Shown: positions 9,841 through 18,749, counted from the first letter of the stretch. The stretch is 64,000 nucleotides of DNA from Streptomyces bobili (GCF_002154575.1 NZ_MUBA01000056.1:1-64000); one strand, 5' to 3'. Program-made: numbers and translations. Notes: generated by a model not told the origin, from the letters alone.

Positions 9841-10670
9841 CGGGGTCCTCCTGCGGTGAAGGCGGCACGGTGGTCTCGCGCCCAGGTGCCGTACGTGCGT
9901 GCCGGGCGGCCCAGCAGCCGCCGCACGGTGTCGGTGGTGGGCCCGGCCTCGCGGGCGTAGTCGGCCAGCGAGCCGAGCAGCCGGTCGGGTACCTCGTCGG
10001 GCAGGCCGGCGGCGAGCATGCCGCGGCGTATCTCGTCCGGTGCGGCCTCGACGAACGACAGTGTCCGCTCGAGCGCCGCGCCGAGCGCGGCCACCTTCTC
10101 CGGCTGGCTCAGCGGCCGTTCTCCGGTGAGCAGGTATGTCTGACCGCGGTGCTGCGGGTGGGTCAGGGCGAGGGCGGCCACGGCGGCGATGTCACGCTCG
10201 TCGACGGTCGAGGTCCTGGCGTGCGGGTACGCCCCCCGCACGGTCCCGGTCGCCCGGATCTGCCCGGCCCAGGCCAGCGTGTTGGCGGCGAAATCGGCGC
10301 AGCGCAGGATCGTCCAGTCCAGGCCGCTGTCCTTGGCGATGTCCTCGACCGCCTGGAACTGCTGCCGGAAGCGTGCGTGCCCGGCCGGGTACTGGACGGT
10401 CACGGCGGACAGCACGACCACCCGTGCCGCACCCGTCTCGCGGGCGCGGGCCAACAGGTCGACAGCGGCTGATCCGGCGGCGCGTGGGCTGAGCAGGATG
10501 GCCTCCACCCCGTCGATGGCGGGAACCTTCGCGGGATGGACGAGCTGTGTACCGGCGGGGAATTCGGCGTGCGGATCGCGGGTGACAGCGGCGACTTCCG
10601 CTCCCCCCTCGGCCAGGAGGCGGACGGTTTCCCGGCCGACGACGCCGGTGGCCCCGGTGATCAGGATCAT
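9837..10670 (-). CDS. NmrA-family NAD(P)-binding protein
   Basis: A 277-residue NmrA-like protein. It starts MILITGATGVVGRETVRLLA with the GxxGxxG motif and continues with VTRDPHAEFPAGTQ and a DWTILRCADFAANTL segment typical of the family. The C-terminal part (DEVPDRLLGSLADYAREAG) resembles other Streptomyces NmrA proteins. ATG 10670 follows a GGGGG stretch; codons further upstream look non-coding. It is the first gene of a two-gene operon with the SDR-like gene. It probably binds NADP(H) and acts as a reductase or redox sensor; the actual substrate is unknown. No ECF41 promoter motif was found directly upstream. Confidence 0.8.
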   Translation of the reverse strand: MILITGATGVVGRETVRLLAEGGAEVAAVTRDPHAEFPAGTQLVHPAKVPAIDGVEAILLSPRAAGSAAVDLLARARETGAARVVVLSAVTVQYPAGHARFRQQFQAVEDIAKDSGLDWTILRCADFAANTLAWAGQIRATGTVRGAYPHARTSTVDERDIAAVAALALTHPQHRGQTYLLTGERPLSQPEKVAALGAALERTLSFVEAAPDEIRRGMLAAGLPDEVPDRLLGSLADYAREAGPTTDTVRRLLGRPARTYGTWARDHRAAFTAGGPR

Positions 10671-10820
10671 GACTGAACCCCCAGTGGGTGTGTCGATAGT
10701 CGATCTCGCTCGGTGGATGTTCACGGTTCGTAGCGCGGTTCACATCGTGGGAGAACGTCACGGACGAGCCGTGCGTCAGGACCATCGGAATGCGGCACTG
10801 AAGCCTTAAGTCCTGCCCTG

Positions 10821-10852
10821 TCGGGCTGGTCGGGCTGGTCGGGCTGGTCGGG
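10821..10852. repeat. Short tandem repeat TCGGGCTGG
   Basis: About 3.5 direct copies of the nonamer TCGGGCTGG lie between the ECF41 sigma gene stop and the NmrA promoter region. The repeat is short and GC-rich and has no apparent coding role. Confidence 0.7.
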
Positions 10853-10855
10853 AGA

Positions 10856-11776
10856 TCACTGGGTTCTGCGGGTCCGCTTCACTTCCTGGTCGACGGCCCA
10901 GGCGTCAGCGACCGGGCCGAGGTGGCTGAGCTTGTCGGGGTTGATGACCGCGCGGATCGTCTGGATCTGCCCGTCGAGTGTGTCGAGGGCGAGGATGTGG
11001 AGGATCTTGCCGTCGCGGTCACGGAAGAGCGCGCCCGGCTGGCCGTTGACCTCGTGCGGTTCGAACGTGATGTCGATCCGGGCCATGAGCGGGTAGACGG
11101 CGGCGAGCAGCCTGGCCACGTTCTCGGCGCCGGTGACGGCCCTGGCCAGCTGCGGTGCCTTGCCACCGCCGTCCCCGACGAGCTGGACGTCGGCCGACAG
11201 CAGACTCTGCAGTCCGTCCACGTCACCCTGCGTCAATGCCTCGAAAAACCGCCTCGCCAGCTCCTGCCGATCCTGGCGGTCCGCTTCGAACCGGGGCCGT
11301 CCCTCGTGCATGTGGCGGCGTGCCCGTACGAGCAGCTGCCGGCACGCCGCCTCCGAGCGCCCCACCGCGGCAGCGATCTCGTCGAAGTCGAAGGCGAAGA
11401 CCTCCCGCAGCACGAACACCGACCGCTCCAGCGGACTGAGCCGCTCCAGGAGCAGCAGCGCCGCCATCGACACCGAGTCGGCAAGCTCCGCCGCGCGGGC
11501 CGGGTCCTGGTACGGATCGTCCAGCAGCGGCTCGGGCAACCACGGTCCGACGTACTCCTCCCGCCGCACCCGGGCGGAGCGCAGCACGTCGATCGCGATC
11601 CGGGTGACCGTGGCTGACAAGAACGCCTTGGCCGACACGGGCCGGGTTCTCGAGGCGTCATAACGGAGCCAGGTCTCCTGCACCGCGTCCTCCGCCTCAC
11701 CCACGCTGCCCAGGATCCGGTACGCGATCGAGAACAGCAGCGGCCGCAGCTCCTCGAACTCCTCGACCTTGCCCAC
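10856..11776 (-). CDS. ECF41-type RNA polymerase sigma factor with SnoaL-like C-terminus
   Basis: A 306-residue sigma factor. Sigma-2 (about 5-75) holds SIAYRILGSVGEAEDAVQET. The linker contains the ECF41 hallmark WLPEPL. Sigma-4 (about 115-170) holds LSPLERSVFVLREVF and SEAACRQLLVRARRH. A SnoaL/NTF2-like domain follows and ends with the second ECF41 hallmark, INPDKL. In this group the C-terminal domain replaces an anti-sigma factor as the regulator. Start GTG 11776 is preceded by AGGGGA. The gene lies next to a CMD (AhpD-like) gene and NAD(P)-binding genes, the classical ECF41 neighbourhood. Promoters matching its known consensus occur at 12468-12494 and 12538-12564. Confidence 0.92.
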   Translation of the reverse strand: MGKVEEFEELRPLLFSIAYRILGSVGEAEDAVQETWLRYDASRTRPVSAKAFLSATVTRIAIDVLRSARVRREEYVGPWLPEPLLDDPYQDPARAAELADSVSMAALLLLERLSPLERSVFVLREVFAFDFDEIAAAVGRSEAACRQLLVRARRHMHEGRPRFEADRQDRQELARRFFEALTQGDVDGLQSLLSADVQLVGDGGGKAPQLARAVTGAENVARLLAAVYPLMARIDITFEPHEVNGQPGALFRDRDGKILHILALDTLDGQIQTIRAVINPDKLSHLGPVADAWAVDQEVKRTRRTQ

Positions 11777-11953
11777 GCCGATTTCCCCTTGCGGTCTGAG
11801 TGCCCGGCCGGACTCGCGCCGACGAGACATCTTTCGAAGATCATCCGATGTGTGGGCGGAGCAGACAACGCTCGTACCGCGACCGCCCTGCCCGCCTTGG
11901 CCACGGCGTCCTGGCCCCGGCGGGCCTGACCTGGGCCAGGATGCGGTGGCGGT

Positions 11954-12426
11954 TCAGTGGAACTGGCCGACCTGGTAGTCGCCGGCCGGCTGCTGGGTGA
12001 TGATGTTCAGCCGGTTCACCGTGTTCATGAACGAGACCAGCAGCACGAGGGCCGTGAGCTGCTCCTCGTCGTAGTGCTGGGCGGCACGCGCCCACACCTC
12101 GTCGCTGACCCCGGTGGCCGCGTCCGCGACCCGGGTCCCCTGCTCCGCCAGCTCCAGCGCGGCGCGCTCGGCCGCCGTGAAGACCGTTGCCTCCCGCCAG
12201 GCCGCGATCAGGTTCAGCCGCACCGGGCTCTCGCCGGCTGCGGCGGCTTCCTTGGTGTGCATGTCGATGCACACCGCGCAGCCGTTGATCTGGCTCACGC
12301 GCAACGCCACCAGTTCCTGCGTCGTGGCCGGCAGCGGCGATTCCTTCAGCTCCCGGCCGACCGACATGAAGTACTTGAGCGCCTTGCCGGCGGTCGGGCT
12401 GGCGAAGTAGTTCAGTCGCGCATCCA
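11954..12426 (-). CDS. Carboxymuconolactone decarboxylase/AhpD-like protein
   Basis: A 157-residue member of the CMD/AhpD family. The peroxidase-type motif GCAVCIDMHTKEA (CxxC plus His) lies about residue 50. Such proteins reduce peroxides or act as thiol-disulfide partners in the cytoplasm. ATG 12426 follows a strong GGAGGAG. It is transcribed from a near-perfect ECF41 promoter ending about 42 bases upstream, and CMD proteins are the best documented ECF41 targets. The DoxX-like gene is divergent and has its own copy of the promoter. Confidence 0.9.
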
Positions 12427-12467
12427 TCGTGTGCTCCTCCACGTTCGTCGATGCCTTCACCCACCGA

Positions 12468-12494
12468 GACGAGACAGCCCTCACGTCTGTGACA
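12468..12494 (-). promoter_or_regulatory. ECF41-type promoter of the CMD gene
   Basis: On the minus strand TGTCACA (12494-12488) is followed by exactly 16 bases and CGTC (12471-12468). This is the published ECF41 consensus TGTCACA-N16-CGTC. The leader to the ATG at 12426 is about 35 bases and includes GGAGGAG. Confidence 0.85.
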
Positions 12495-12537
12495 CGAAGC
12501 GGTGTGAGCCACGTCTCTCCGCTGACGGGGCTCGGGA

Positions 12538-12564
12538 TGTCACAGGCCAACTCGCTGCCTCGTC
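12538..12564 (+). promoter_or_regulatory. ECF41-type promoter of the DoxX-like gene
   Basis: TGTCACA at 12538-12544, a 16-base spacer, then CGTC at 12561-12564, identical in key elements and spacing to the promoter on the other strand. The DoxX-like ATG follows about 35 bases downstream. Confidence 0.85.
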
Positions 12565-12598
12565 TCGGGTGCGGAAGTCCTCGATCAGGGAGTTGATG

Positions 12599-12982
12599 AT
12601 GAACCTCGCACTGTGGATCACTGCCGGAGTGCTCGCCGCTGTCTGCCTGGTGGGCAGCTCCAAGATGTTCGTGCCGCGGGAGAAGCTGGCCGCTATGGGC
12701 TCCTCTGCGCAGTGGGTCCTGGAGTTCAGCCCCGGTGCCCTCAAAGCCATCGGTGCCGTCGAGCTGCTGGCTGCGGCCGGCCTGATCCTGCCCGCGGTGC
12801 TCGACGTCGCGCCGGCACTGGTGCCGTTGGCCGCCACCGGACTCGTTGTGCTGTTCGCCTGCGCGCTCACCATGCGTCTGCACCGTGGCGAGAAGGCCAC
12901 GATCTCAGGCGACCTCCTCTACCTCGCCCTCGCCGCCTTCGTCGCATGGGGCCGTTTCGGCCCCGAGTCCTTCACCGGCTGA
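12599..12982 (+). CDS. DoxX-like small membrane protein
   Basis: A 127-residue protein with four predicted membrane helices (about 3-22, 46-66, 72-90 and 100-115), matching the DoxX/DoxX_2-like family. Conserved-looking parts are the first helix followed by GSSKMFVPREKLAAMG, and GAVELLAAAGLILPAV. DoxX proteins are linked to thiol and oxidative stress handling at the membrane. GGGAG lies six bases before ATG 12599; an ATG three bases earlier is an alternative. Control by the ECF41 sigma factor through the promoter at 12538-12564 is inferred from sequence. Confidence 0.8.
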   Translation: MNLALWITAGVLAAVCLVGSSKMFVPREKLAAMGSSAQWVLEFSPGALKAIGAVELLAAAGLILPAVLDVAPALVPLAATGLVVLFACALTMRLHRGEKATISGDLLYLALAAFVAWGRFGPESFTG

Positions 12983-13422
12983 CCACCGGCGTACAAAGCC
13001 GAGCGCCGAAGTGCCAGGCACATTCCAGGCCGTACCAATACACCTGGCAGCCGACGGAGTTGGCTACGACGTCACTCGCCTCAGCAATGACCACCCCGCC
13101 TACTGCAACAGCTTCGCCTACAGAAGGGAGCACAGCCGTGTCCCTGGGTGCTCTGCGGCGTCCAGCGCCTGGCCCAGAGTCGGCTTCGGCGTCCCGGCGG
13201 GTGCTTCCTCGCAGTCAACGGCGTGGATGACGCCCCGGCCGGGTCCTCGGCCGCCGTCCGGGATTCTGCAAGACCCGGCCCGACGGCCGCCACTCGCCGA
13301 GGAGCTGCTGCTCCGTCGTTTCCGCGTCGTGGCGGGGGTTCAGCCGATGCCGTGGAGAGCGAGCGAGTGTTGAGGGGTAAACCAGGTCGACGTAGATCCG
13401 TGCGGTACCCGATCATGCGTTC
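12983..13422. other. Intergenic region, no gene seen
   Basis: About 440 bases between the DoxX-like gene and the DUF6584-like gene. Both strands carry only short open stretches without family resemblance or ribosome binding sites. Confidence 0.4.
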
Positions 13423-13953
13423 ATGCCCCTGAGAGAGACCCTTTCCCGAGTCGACGCAGACCTGGCCGCCGGCCGGGTTCCCCTCGCCCGCCAGCGTCTG
13501 CGCGGTCTCGTCTCGTCCTTCCCGTACGACCTGAGGCTCCGCCGGCGTCTGGCGGAGGTGTACCGGCTCTACGGCGACGCCGCCGAGGCAGGACGCTGGA
13601 TGTACCTCGAAGAGGACCGCGATGCTGACGAGACCGGTGCCTTCGAGACGCGGTACGGGTCTGCCGGGTGGCGGATGAAGGCTCTCGCCTGGCGCGGTCC
13701 CGAGGCGATGGCTGAGACCCCCTTCGCTCAGGGGCAGCTGGTCGCGGTGCGGACCGCCTGCGCCGAGGAACTGGGCCACCCCGTCGACTGGGACGACCCC
13801 GCCTCCTACCAGGACGGCCTTGCGGCGAAGTACGAGGAGGCGCCCTCCGAGCCGTGGACGGTCGGGGGCGTCCTGGCGGGCGTCGGCTGCCTGGCGGGGA
13901 CCCTTGCGTTCCTCGCGATCTGGGTAAATGGAGTCATTGCCCTCTTCAACTGA
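13423..13953 (+). CDS. DUF6584-like protein with C-terminal membrane anchor
   Basis: A 176-residue protein. The N-terminal two thirds are helical, with a tetratricopeptide-like rhythm (RVPLARQRLRGLVSSFPYDL, then LRRRLAEVYRLYGDAAEAGR). A single hydrophobic helix near residues 150-172 (VGGVLAGVGCLAGTLAFLAI) would anchor it in the membrane. It resembles a common Streptomyces hypothetical family (DUF6584) of unknown function. It is monocistronic as far as can be seen, and the start codon lacks a strong binding site. Confidence 0.7.
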   Translation: MPLRETLSRVDADLAAGRVPLARQRLRGLVSSFPYDLRLRRRLAEVYRLYGDAAEAGRWMYLEEDRDADETGAFETRYGSAGWRMKALAWRGPEAMAETPFAQGQLVAVRTACAEELGHPVDWDDPASYQDGLAAKYEEAPSEPWTVGGVLAGVGCLAGTLAFLAIWVNGVIALFN

Positions 13954-14215
13954 ACTCAGGTCACCGCCGGTGAGGGGTGTTCGTCCGCTCCAGACCGACG
14001 ATCCGGCGCTGGTAGTTCCTCCAGCCCGCGCGCTGCTGGACGAGTACACCGGGGTACGCGGGCCCGGGACGGGCTGGGGTCTGCACGAGCACCGGCAGGA
14101 GCGGCAGCCCCCGGCGAAACGCCCCCAGAGGTCGTTTTCGCCCTCAAGTGAATACGCGTCTTACACCTGTCTCATCCCAGGACGTCCGCCGCAGGGTCGG
14201 TTCAGTGACGAGGGG

Positions 14216-14650
14216 TCACCACCGGCGCCGGCACCGGCACCGGCGGACCGGAGCCGTTGCATGTCCACTGCCTTCGCGCTGGGACTTGTGCCAGCGAAGG
14301 CGTTCTCGGCGAAGACGGCGCCGTAATCGGTATCTGCTGATCCGCCTGCCGCATTCGGCTCCTGCAGCCAGGGTGAGCAGCAACGTGAGAAGTGCCGCCA
14401 CGACCGCCTGAGACGCGCAGGCCACCGGCAGATCAGCCCAAGTGAAGCCGTAGCTGATCAGCGCCGAGGATGTCGACCCCCCGCTCAGGGCCAGAAGGAG
14501 CCGCCTCGTCTCACCGGGAACCGGCCGTCCCTTGGCAGCCCACTTCTTCAGGCCTTCGACGAACCAGAAAGCAACCAGCGCCGCCGCCTCGATCCCTGGC
14601 AACAGGACCGCCAGGCCAAGGTCCAGGACCCACTTCGACATGTCCACCAT
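14216..14650 (-). CDS. Putative small membrane protein
   Basis: A 144-residue open frame starting MVDMSKWVLDLGLAVLLPG, with three likely hydrophobic segments and a strongly basic tail rich in Arg. I do not recognise a family. The last ~15 residues (RRCRCRRRW) come from a short GC-rich repetitive stretch (CCGGCACCGG-like units), which suggests the original 3' end was altered. No good ribosome binding site precedes either possible ATG. Coding status is moderately supported by composition only. Confidence 0.45.
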   Translation of the reverse strand: MVDMSKWVLDLGLAVLLPGIEAAALVAFWFVEGLKKWAAKGRPVPGETRRLLLALSGGSTSSALISYGFTWADLPVACASQAVVAALLTLLLTLAAGAECGRRISRYRLRRRLRRERLRWHKSQREGSGHATAPVRRCRCRRRW

Positions 14651-14772
14651 GCTGAAGCGGGCGGACAGCCACGCGCCTGAGTACGGCTACTCAGTGCTCC
14701 ATGGCCGGCGCCCGGACACGTTCCACCGGCCGCCGTCCCACCCGGATCCGGTCACACGGACCGCCCCACGCA

Positions 14773-15567
14773 TCAGGTCCGAGAAGCTGTTGTCCGGACC
14801 GCGCGTGACCGGAAGCCGTCGCCGAGGTCGTGCCTTCCCATTCCTGCGCCGTCTCGTACAGCCTCCCGCGCGACAGGGTCGGCCTCCGCGTCCCGGCCGT
14901 GAAAGGCCCCCATGACCCGGCAGTTGCGCCACACCACGAACAGCACGCACCCGGGAAGCACCGCGAGCCCCAGCAGTGGCGCCTGGTTGACGAGGACGAG
15001 GGCCACGGTCCCGAGGGCCAGGTTCATCAGGGCCAGTACTCCATGCCGGACCACCGCGTAGGGAGCCAGCAGGATCAGTTGCCGCTCCACGGCCCCTCCC
15101 CCGGCCACATGGGCGAGCGCGACAGGCCATGCCGACGCGGCCACCAGCGCGACCACCACCGCCACGGGAGCGACCGCCGCGCCCAGCGCGGCGGTTCGCA
15201 TGGTCACGACGTCCGCGACCGCCGCGATGACGAGCAGCACGGGCGGTGCCGAGACCAGCACCGCCCGCCGGAATAGCTGCCGGTAGGCCCGGAAGTACAG
15301 CCGGACGGGAGCCTGCTCGTCCCCCGTCGTCGCATCGAGATAGGCGAACGCCGCGGCGAGCGAGGGTCCCGGCAGCACCAGCAGCAGCAGTCCGAAGAAC
15401 ACGGGGTGGTGCCAGGGCTGATGGCTCACTTGCAGCGCGAGCAGCAACGGGAGATGCGTCACGGCGATCCCGAGGTTGACGACCAGGACACGGTGGACGT
15501 GCGCCCAGATCAACTCCCATGAGCCGTAGGCGACGTTGAGCCGTGGCCGTCGGTCGGCTTCCTTCAT
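14773..15567 (-). CDS. YesL-like (DUF624) membrane protein
   Basis: A 264-residue membrane protein with about five or six hydrophobic helices. The second helix region ends in VLPGPSLAAAFAYLDATTGD, followed by a basic loop (RAYRQLFRRAV), as in YesL/DUF624 proteins that accompany sugar ABC transporters. ATG 15567 is preceded by GAGGGAGG at good spacing; an ATG two codons earlier would overlap that site. It starts about 13 bases after the stop of the second permease, so it is the last gene of the sugar-transport operon. Its role in transport is unproven in the family. Confidence 0.65.
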   Translation of the reverse strand: MKEADRRPRLNVAYGSWELIWAHVHRVLVVNLGIAVTHLPLLLALQVSHQPWHHPVFFGLLLLVLPGPSLAAAFAYLDATTGDEQAPVRLYFRAYRQLFRRAVLVSAPPVLLVIAAVADVVTMRTAALGAAVAPVAVVVALVAASAWPVALAHVAGGGAVERQLILLAPYAVVRHGVLALMNLALGTVALVLVNQAPLLGLAVLPGCVLFVVWRNCRVMGAFHGRDAEADPVAREAVRDGAGMGRHDLGDGFRSRAVRTTASRT

Positions 15568-15579
15568 GGCCATCCTCCC

Positions 15580-16491
15580 TCAGCCCTTCACGCCCGTGGT
15601 CGCGATGCCCTGGACGAAGTAGCGCTGGCCGAGCAGGAACACGGCCAGGACGGGCACCACGGAGAGCACCGAACCCGTCATGATCATCGCGGACTCGGCG
15701 TCGTACTGGCCGATGAAGGCGCGCAGGCCCAACTGCACCGTCCACAGGCGGTTGTCCGTCAGGTAGATGAAAGGGCCCATGTAGTCGTTCCAGGTGTTCA
15801 CGAACGTCAGCAGCGCGAGGCTCGCCAGGGCCGGCTTGGACAGCGGGAGCACGATGCGGGCCCAGATCCCGTACTCGGTGAGGCCGTCGAGGCGGGCCGC
15901 CTCGCTGACCTCGTCCGGGATGGTCAGATAGAACTGCCGCATCAGGAAGACGCCGAACGCGCCGAACGCCTGCAGCAGGATCAGTGACGTGTAGGAGTTC
16001 ACCAGGCCGAACTTCTGCATCATCACGTACTGCGGCACCATGTACGCCTGCCACGGCACGGCGATCGTCGCGATGTACCCGGTGAAGAGGAGGTCCCGGC
16101 CGGGGAAACGCATCTTGGCGAATCCGTAGGCCGCGAAGCTGCCGGTGAACACCTGCAAGAACGTGATCACGACGCTCAGGAAGAACGAGTTGCCGAGGTA
16201 GGCGCCGAACGGCACCCGCGTCCAGATGGTGGAGAAGTTCTCCCACTTGAAATCTTCGGGGATCCACTGGATCGGCACCGTGAACACGTCACGGTCGTCC
16301 TTGACCGACGAGATCAGCATCCAGATGAACGGCAGCAGGACCGCCAGCGCCACCACGGCGAGCAGCAGGTACAGGGCGATCTGCCCGGTCACCGCCACCG
16401 CGCCGCCGCGGGCGCGGTGCTCCACCGCGGGCCCGCCGGGAGCCGGCTCCGCGGGCGCGCTGCTGTCCTTGCGCAGCACGGTGGTGTTCAT
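15580..16491 (-). CDS. Carbohydrate ABC transporter permease (MalG-type)
   Basis: A 303-residue inner-membrane permease with six helices. The cytoplasmic EAA loop reads EVSEAARLDGLTEYGIWARIVLPLSKP and would contact the ATPase. The C-terminus (YFVQGIATTGVKG) is the standard MalG-type ending. The ATG at 16491 overlaps the stop of the first permease by four bases. No ATP-binding subunit is encoded here; in Streptomyces the shared MsiK ATPase normally serves such importers, which is assumed rather than seen. Confidence 0.92.
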   Translation of the reverse strand: MNTTVLRKDSSAPAEPAPGGPAVEHRARGGAVAVTGQIALYLLLAVVALAVLLPFIWMLISSVKDDRDVFTVPIQWIPEDFKWENFSTIWTRVPFGAYLGNSFFLSVVITFLQVFTGSFAAYGFAKMRFPGRDLLFTGYIATIAVPWQAYMVPQYVMMQKFGLVNSYTSLILLQAFGAFGVFLMRQFYLTIPDEVSEAARLDGLTEYGIWARIVLPLSKPALASLALLTFVNTWNDYMGPFIYLTDNRLWTVQLGLRAFIGQYDAESAMIMTGSVLSVVPVLAVFLLGQRYFVQGIATTGVKG

Positions 16492-17432
16492 CGCTCGCTC
16501 CTTCGCTGCATCTGGAACTGGATCACCGTGATCACCAGGCAGATCAGGAAGAGCGCGAGCGACACCGCCGAGGCGTAGCCGAAGCGGCCCTGCGTGATGC
16601 CCTCGCGGAAGATCAGCTGGGACAGGACGAGGGTGGAACGCCCTGGACCGCCCTCGGTCATCACCTGCACCAGGTCGAAGACCTTGAAGCTGGAGACCGT
16701 GATCATGACGGTGACGAAGAAGGTCGTGGGCCGCAGCCCCGGCAGGGTGACGTGCCAGAACCGCTGCCAGGGGCCGGCGCCGTCCACGCGGGCCGCCTCG
16801 TACAGCTCGGCCGGGACGGTCTGGAGTCCGGCGAGGAACAGCACCATGTAGTAGCCCATGTCGCGCCACACGCTCGCGATGATCAGTGCGGGCATCGCCC
16901 AGTCCTGGGAGCTGGTCCAGCCCGGCGGGTGGTCGACGCCGAGGAAGGTCAGGAACTGGTTGACGGGCCCCGACTCGGGGCTCAGCAGCATGTTCCACAC
17001 CACGGCGACGGCGACGAGCGAGGTGATGTACGGGAAGAAGAAGGCGGTGCGCAGGACGTGCACGCCGCGCAGCTTCTGGTTGAGCAGCACGGCGAGGCCG
17101 AGGGAGGCGACGAGGGTGAGTGGGATGTGTCCGGCCGCGTAGTAGAAGGTGTTCTGGAGCGCGGCCCAGAAGTTGGAGTCGTTCCACAGCCGCTGGAAGT
17201 TGTCCAGGCCCACCCACTTGGGGGTGGTGTAGGAGTTCCAGTCGGTGAAGGAGATCGCGAGCGCGCCGATCACCGGGACGAGGGTGAGGGTGGCGAACCC
17301 GAGGAAGTTGGGCAGGATGAACGACCAGCCGACCAGGAGGTTGCGGCGCCGCCGGCGCTTCGCGGCGGCCTGGTGGGCCGCGGAAGCGCCGGAGGACGTG
17401 GTCTTGGGGGCGGGAGGAGCGGCGACACTCAC
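16488..17432 (-). CDS. Carbohydrate ABC transporter permease (MalF/UgpA-type)
   Basis: A 314-residue permease with a polar N-terminus and six helices. The EAA loop (ELYEAARVDGAGPWQRFWHVTLPGLRP) lies about residue 205. It overlaps the solute-binding protein gene by four bases at its start and the second permease by four bases at its end, so all three are translationally coupled. It forms the membrane channel of the importer together with the MalG-type partner. Confidence 0.92.
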   Translation of the reverse strand: MSVAAPPAPKTTSSGASAAHQAAAKRRRRRNLLVGWSFILPNFLGFATLTLVPVIGALAISFTDWNSYTTPKWVGLDNFQRLWNDSNFWAALQNTFYYAAGHIPLTLVASLGLAVLLNQKLRGVHVLRTAFFFPYITSLVAVAVVWNMLLSPESGPVNQFLTFLGVDHPPGWTSSQDWAMPALIIASVWRDMGYYMVLFLAGLQTVPAELYEAARVDGAGPWQRFWHVTLPGLRPTTFFVTVMITVSSFKVFDLVQVMTEGGPGRSTLVLSQLIFREGITQGRFGYASAVSLALFLICLVITVIQFQMQRRSER

Positions 17433-18697
17433 TGGACTTCGTTCCTCACGCGGTCGTCCATCTCCTTGATGCCCTCGTCGACGGACTTCTCGCCGCTCAT
17501 GATCAACTCGTGCTCCTCCTTGAGGATCTGGTCGATGTCGGAGGTCTTGTCGCTGACCGGCATCTCCAGCTGCACCGTGGTCGGCTGCATCGCCTTACGG
17601 GACAGTTCGTCGGTCGGCATGCCCTCGACGGAGAAGAAGGTGTCGAGGATCTCGCCGCTGGTGTACGCGGGCGTGACGCCGATCTTCGCGACGGCGGCGG
17701 CGCCCTCGGGGCCCGAGGCCCAGGTGACGAACTTCTTGGCGGCGTCGGCGTTCTTGGCCTTCTTGTTGACGGCGAACGCGGTCGGCGAACCGAAGGTGAC
17801 GGTCTTGCCGTCGTTCTTGATCTGCGGTATCGGCGCCATGCCCCAGTTGATATCGTTCTTGCCCTGCTTCTTCTCGGCAAGCAGCGCGGCGGCCCACCAG
17901 GAGCCCATCGGCACCATGGCGGCCTTGCCGGTGGTCAGCTGGGAGTCGTAGGTGACCTGGTTGCTGGAGGCCGCGGAGAACGACAGGGTCGCCTTCGCCT
18001 TCTGCAGGCCGAGGGCCATCTCGTACTGGTCCTTGAAGAACGCGTAGTCGCCGCCGAGCTGGTCGCCGCCGGTCTGTGCGGAGGACATCGCCTGGACGAC
18101 GGAGCGCCAGATGTGGTGGTAGGCGCCGTAGACCTTGTCGGATCCCGAGCCCTTGGTGAACTTCTTCGCGAGCTGGGCGTAGTCGTCCCAGGTCAGCTTG
18201 GACATGTTTGTCGTGCCGGCCATGTCCTTGTTGTAGAAGAGGACCCAGAAGTCGGAGCGGTAGGGCAGCGCGTAGTACTTGCCGTCGAGGTCGTAGTCGT
18301 CGAGTCCTGAGTACGACGCCTTGTCGAGCTTGGTCGCCTCGTCGGTCAGCGGCAGGAGCTGGCCGCGGGTGGCGTAGCGGGCGTAGTCGGTGACGTTCTT
18401 CATGGTGAGGACGTCGGTGGTGTCACCGCCCGCCAGCATCGTGGTGACCTTGTCCGGGTAGTTGTCGGCGAGGATGTCGACCGGCTGAACGTCGATGTCG
18501 GGGTTCTTGGCCTCGAAGCCGTCTATCAGGGCCTTGAACTCGGGGGTCGTCTTGTAGTTCCACAGGGCGATCTTCACGACGGTCTTGCCGTCGGCCGAGG
18601 AACTGCTGTCCGTACCGCTGGCGTTGCAGGCGGTGGCGGTGAGGGCCGTGGCGACGATCAGTGGCGCGATGTGTGCGAGCTTCTTCTTCAACTTCAT
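17429..18697 (-). CDS. Sugar ABC transporter substrate-binding lipoprotein
   Basis: A 422-residue family 1 extracellular solute-binding protein. The N-terminus has three lysines, a hydrophobic stretch and a lipobox-like TALTATAC, so it should be a membrane-anchored lipoprotein. The mature part starts with a Ser-rich linker and continues with VVKIALWNYKTTPEFKALID, typical of the UgpB/MalE-like fold. Only about 50 bases separate it from the dehydrogenase gene upstream, so the operon probably starts at that gene. The ligand is unknown. Given the adjacent GH59-like and GH115 enzymes, an oligosaccharide from a plant glycan is the best inference. Confidence 0.9.
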   Translation of the reverse strand: MKLKKKLAHIAPLIVATALTATACNASGTDSSSSADGKTVVKIALWNYKTTPEFKALIDGFEAKNPDIDVQPVDILADNYPDKVTTMLAGGDTTDVLTMKNVTDYARYATRGQLLPLTDEATKLDKASYSGLDDYDLDGKYYALPYRSDFWVLFYNKDMAGTTNMSKLTWDDYAQLAKKFTKGSGSDKVYGAYHHIWRSVVQAMSSAQTGGDQLGGDYAFFKDQYEMALGLQKAKATLSFSAASSNQVTYDSQLTTGKAAMVPMGSWWAAALLAEKKQGKNDINWGMAPIPQIKNDGKTVTFGSPTAFAVNKKAKNADAAKKFVTWASGPEGAAAVAKIGVTPAYTSGEILDTFFSVEGMPTDELSRKAMQPTTVQLEMPVSDKTSDIDQILKEEHELIMSGEKSVDEGIKEMDDRVRNEVQ

Positions 18698-18749
18698 GGC
18701 GGCGGCTCTCCTTTGAGCTCACGGATGGAGCGATTGACAACAGGGGGGA

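Noticed and set aside
16228-18310. Additional genes opposite the sugar ABC transporter operon
   Set aside because: Open frames on the plus strand there are complements of well-conserved permease and binding-protein genes.
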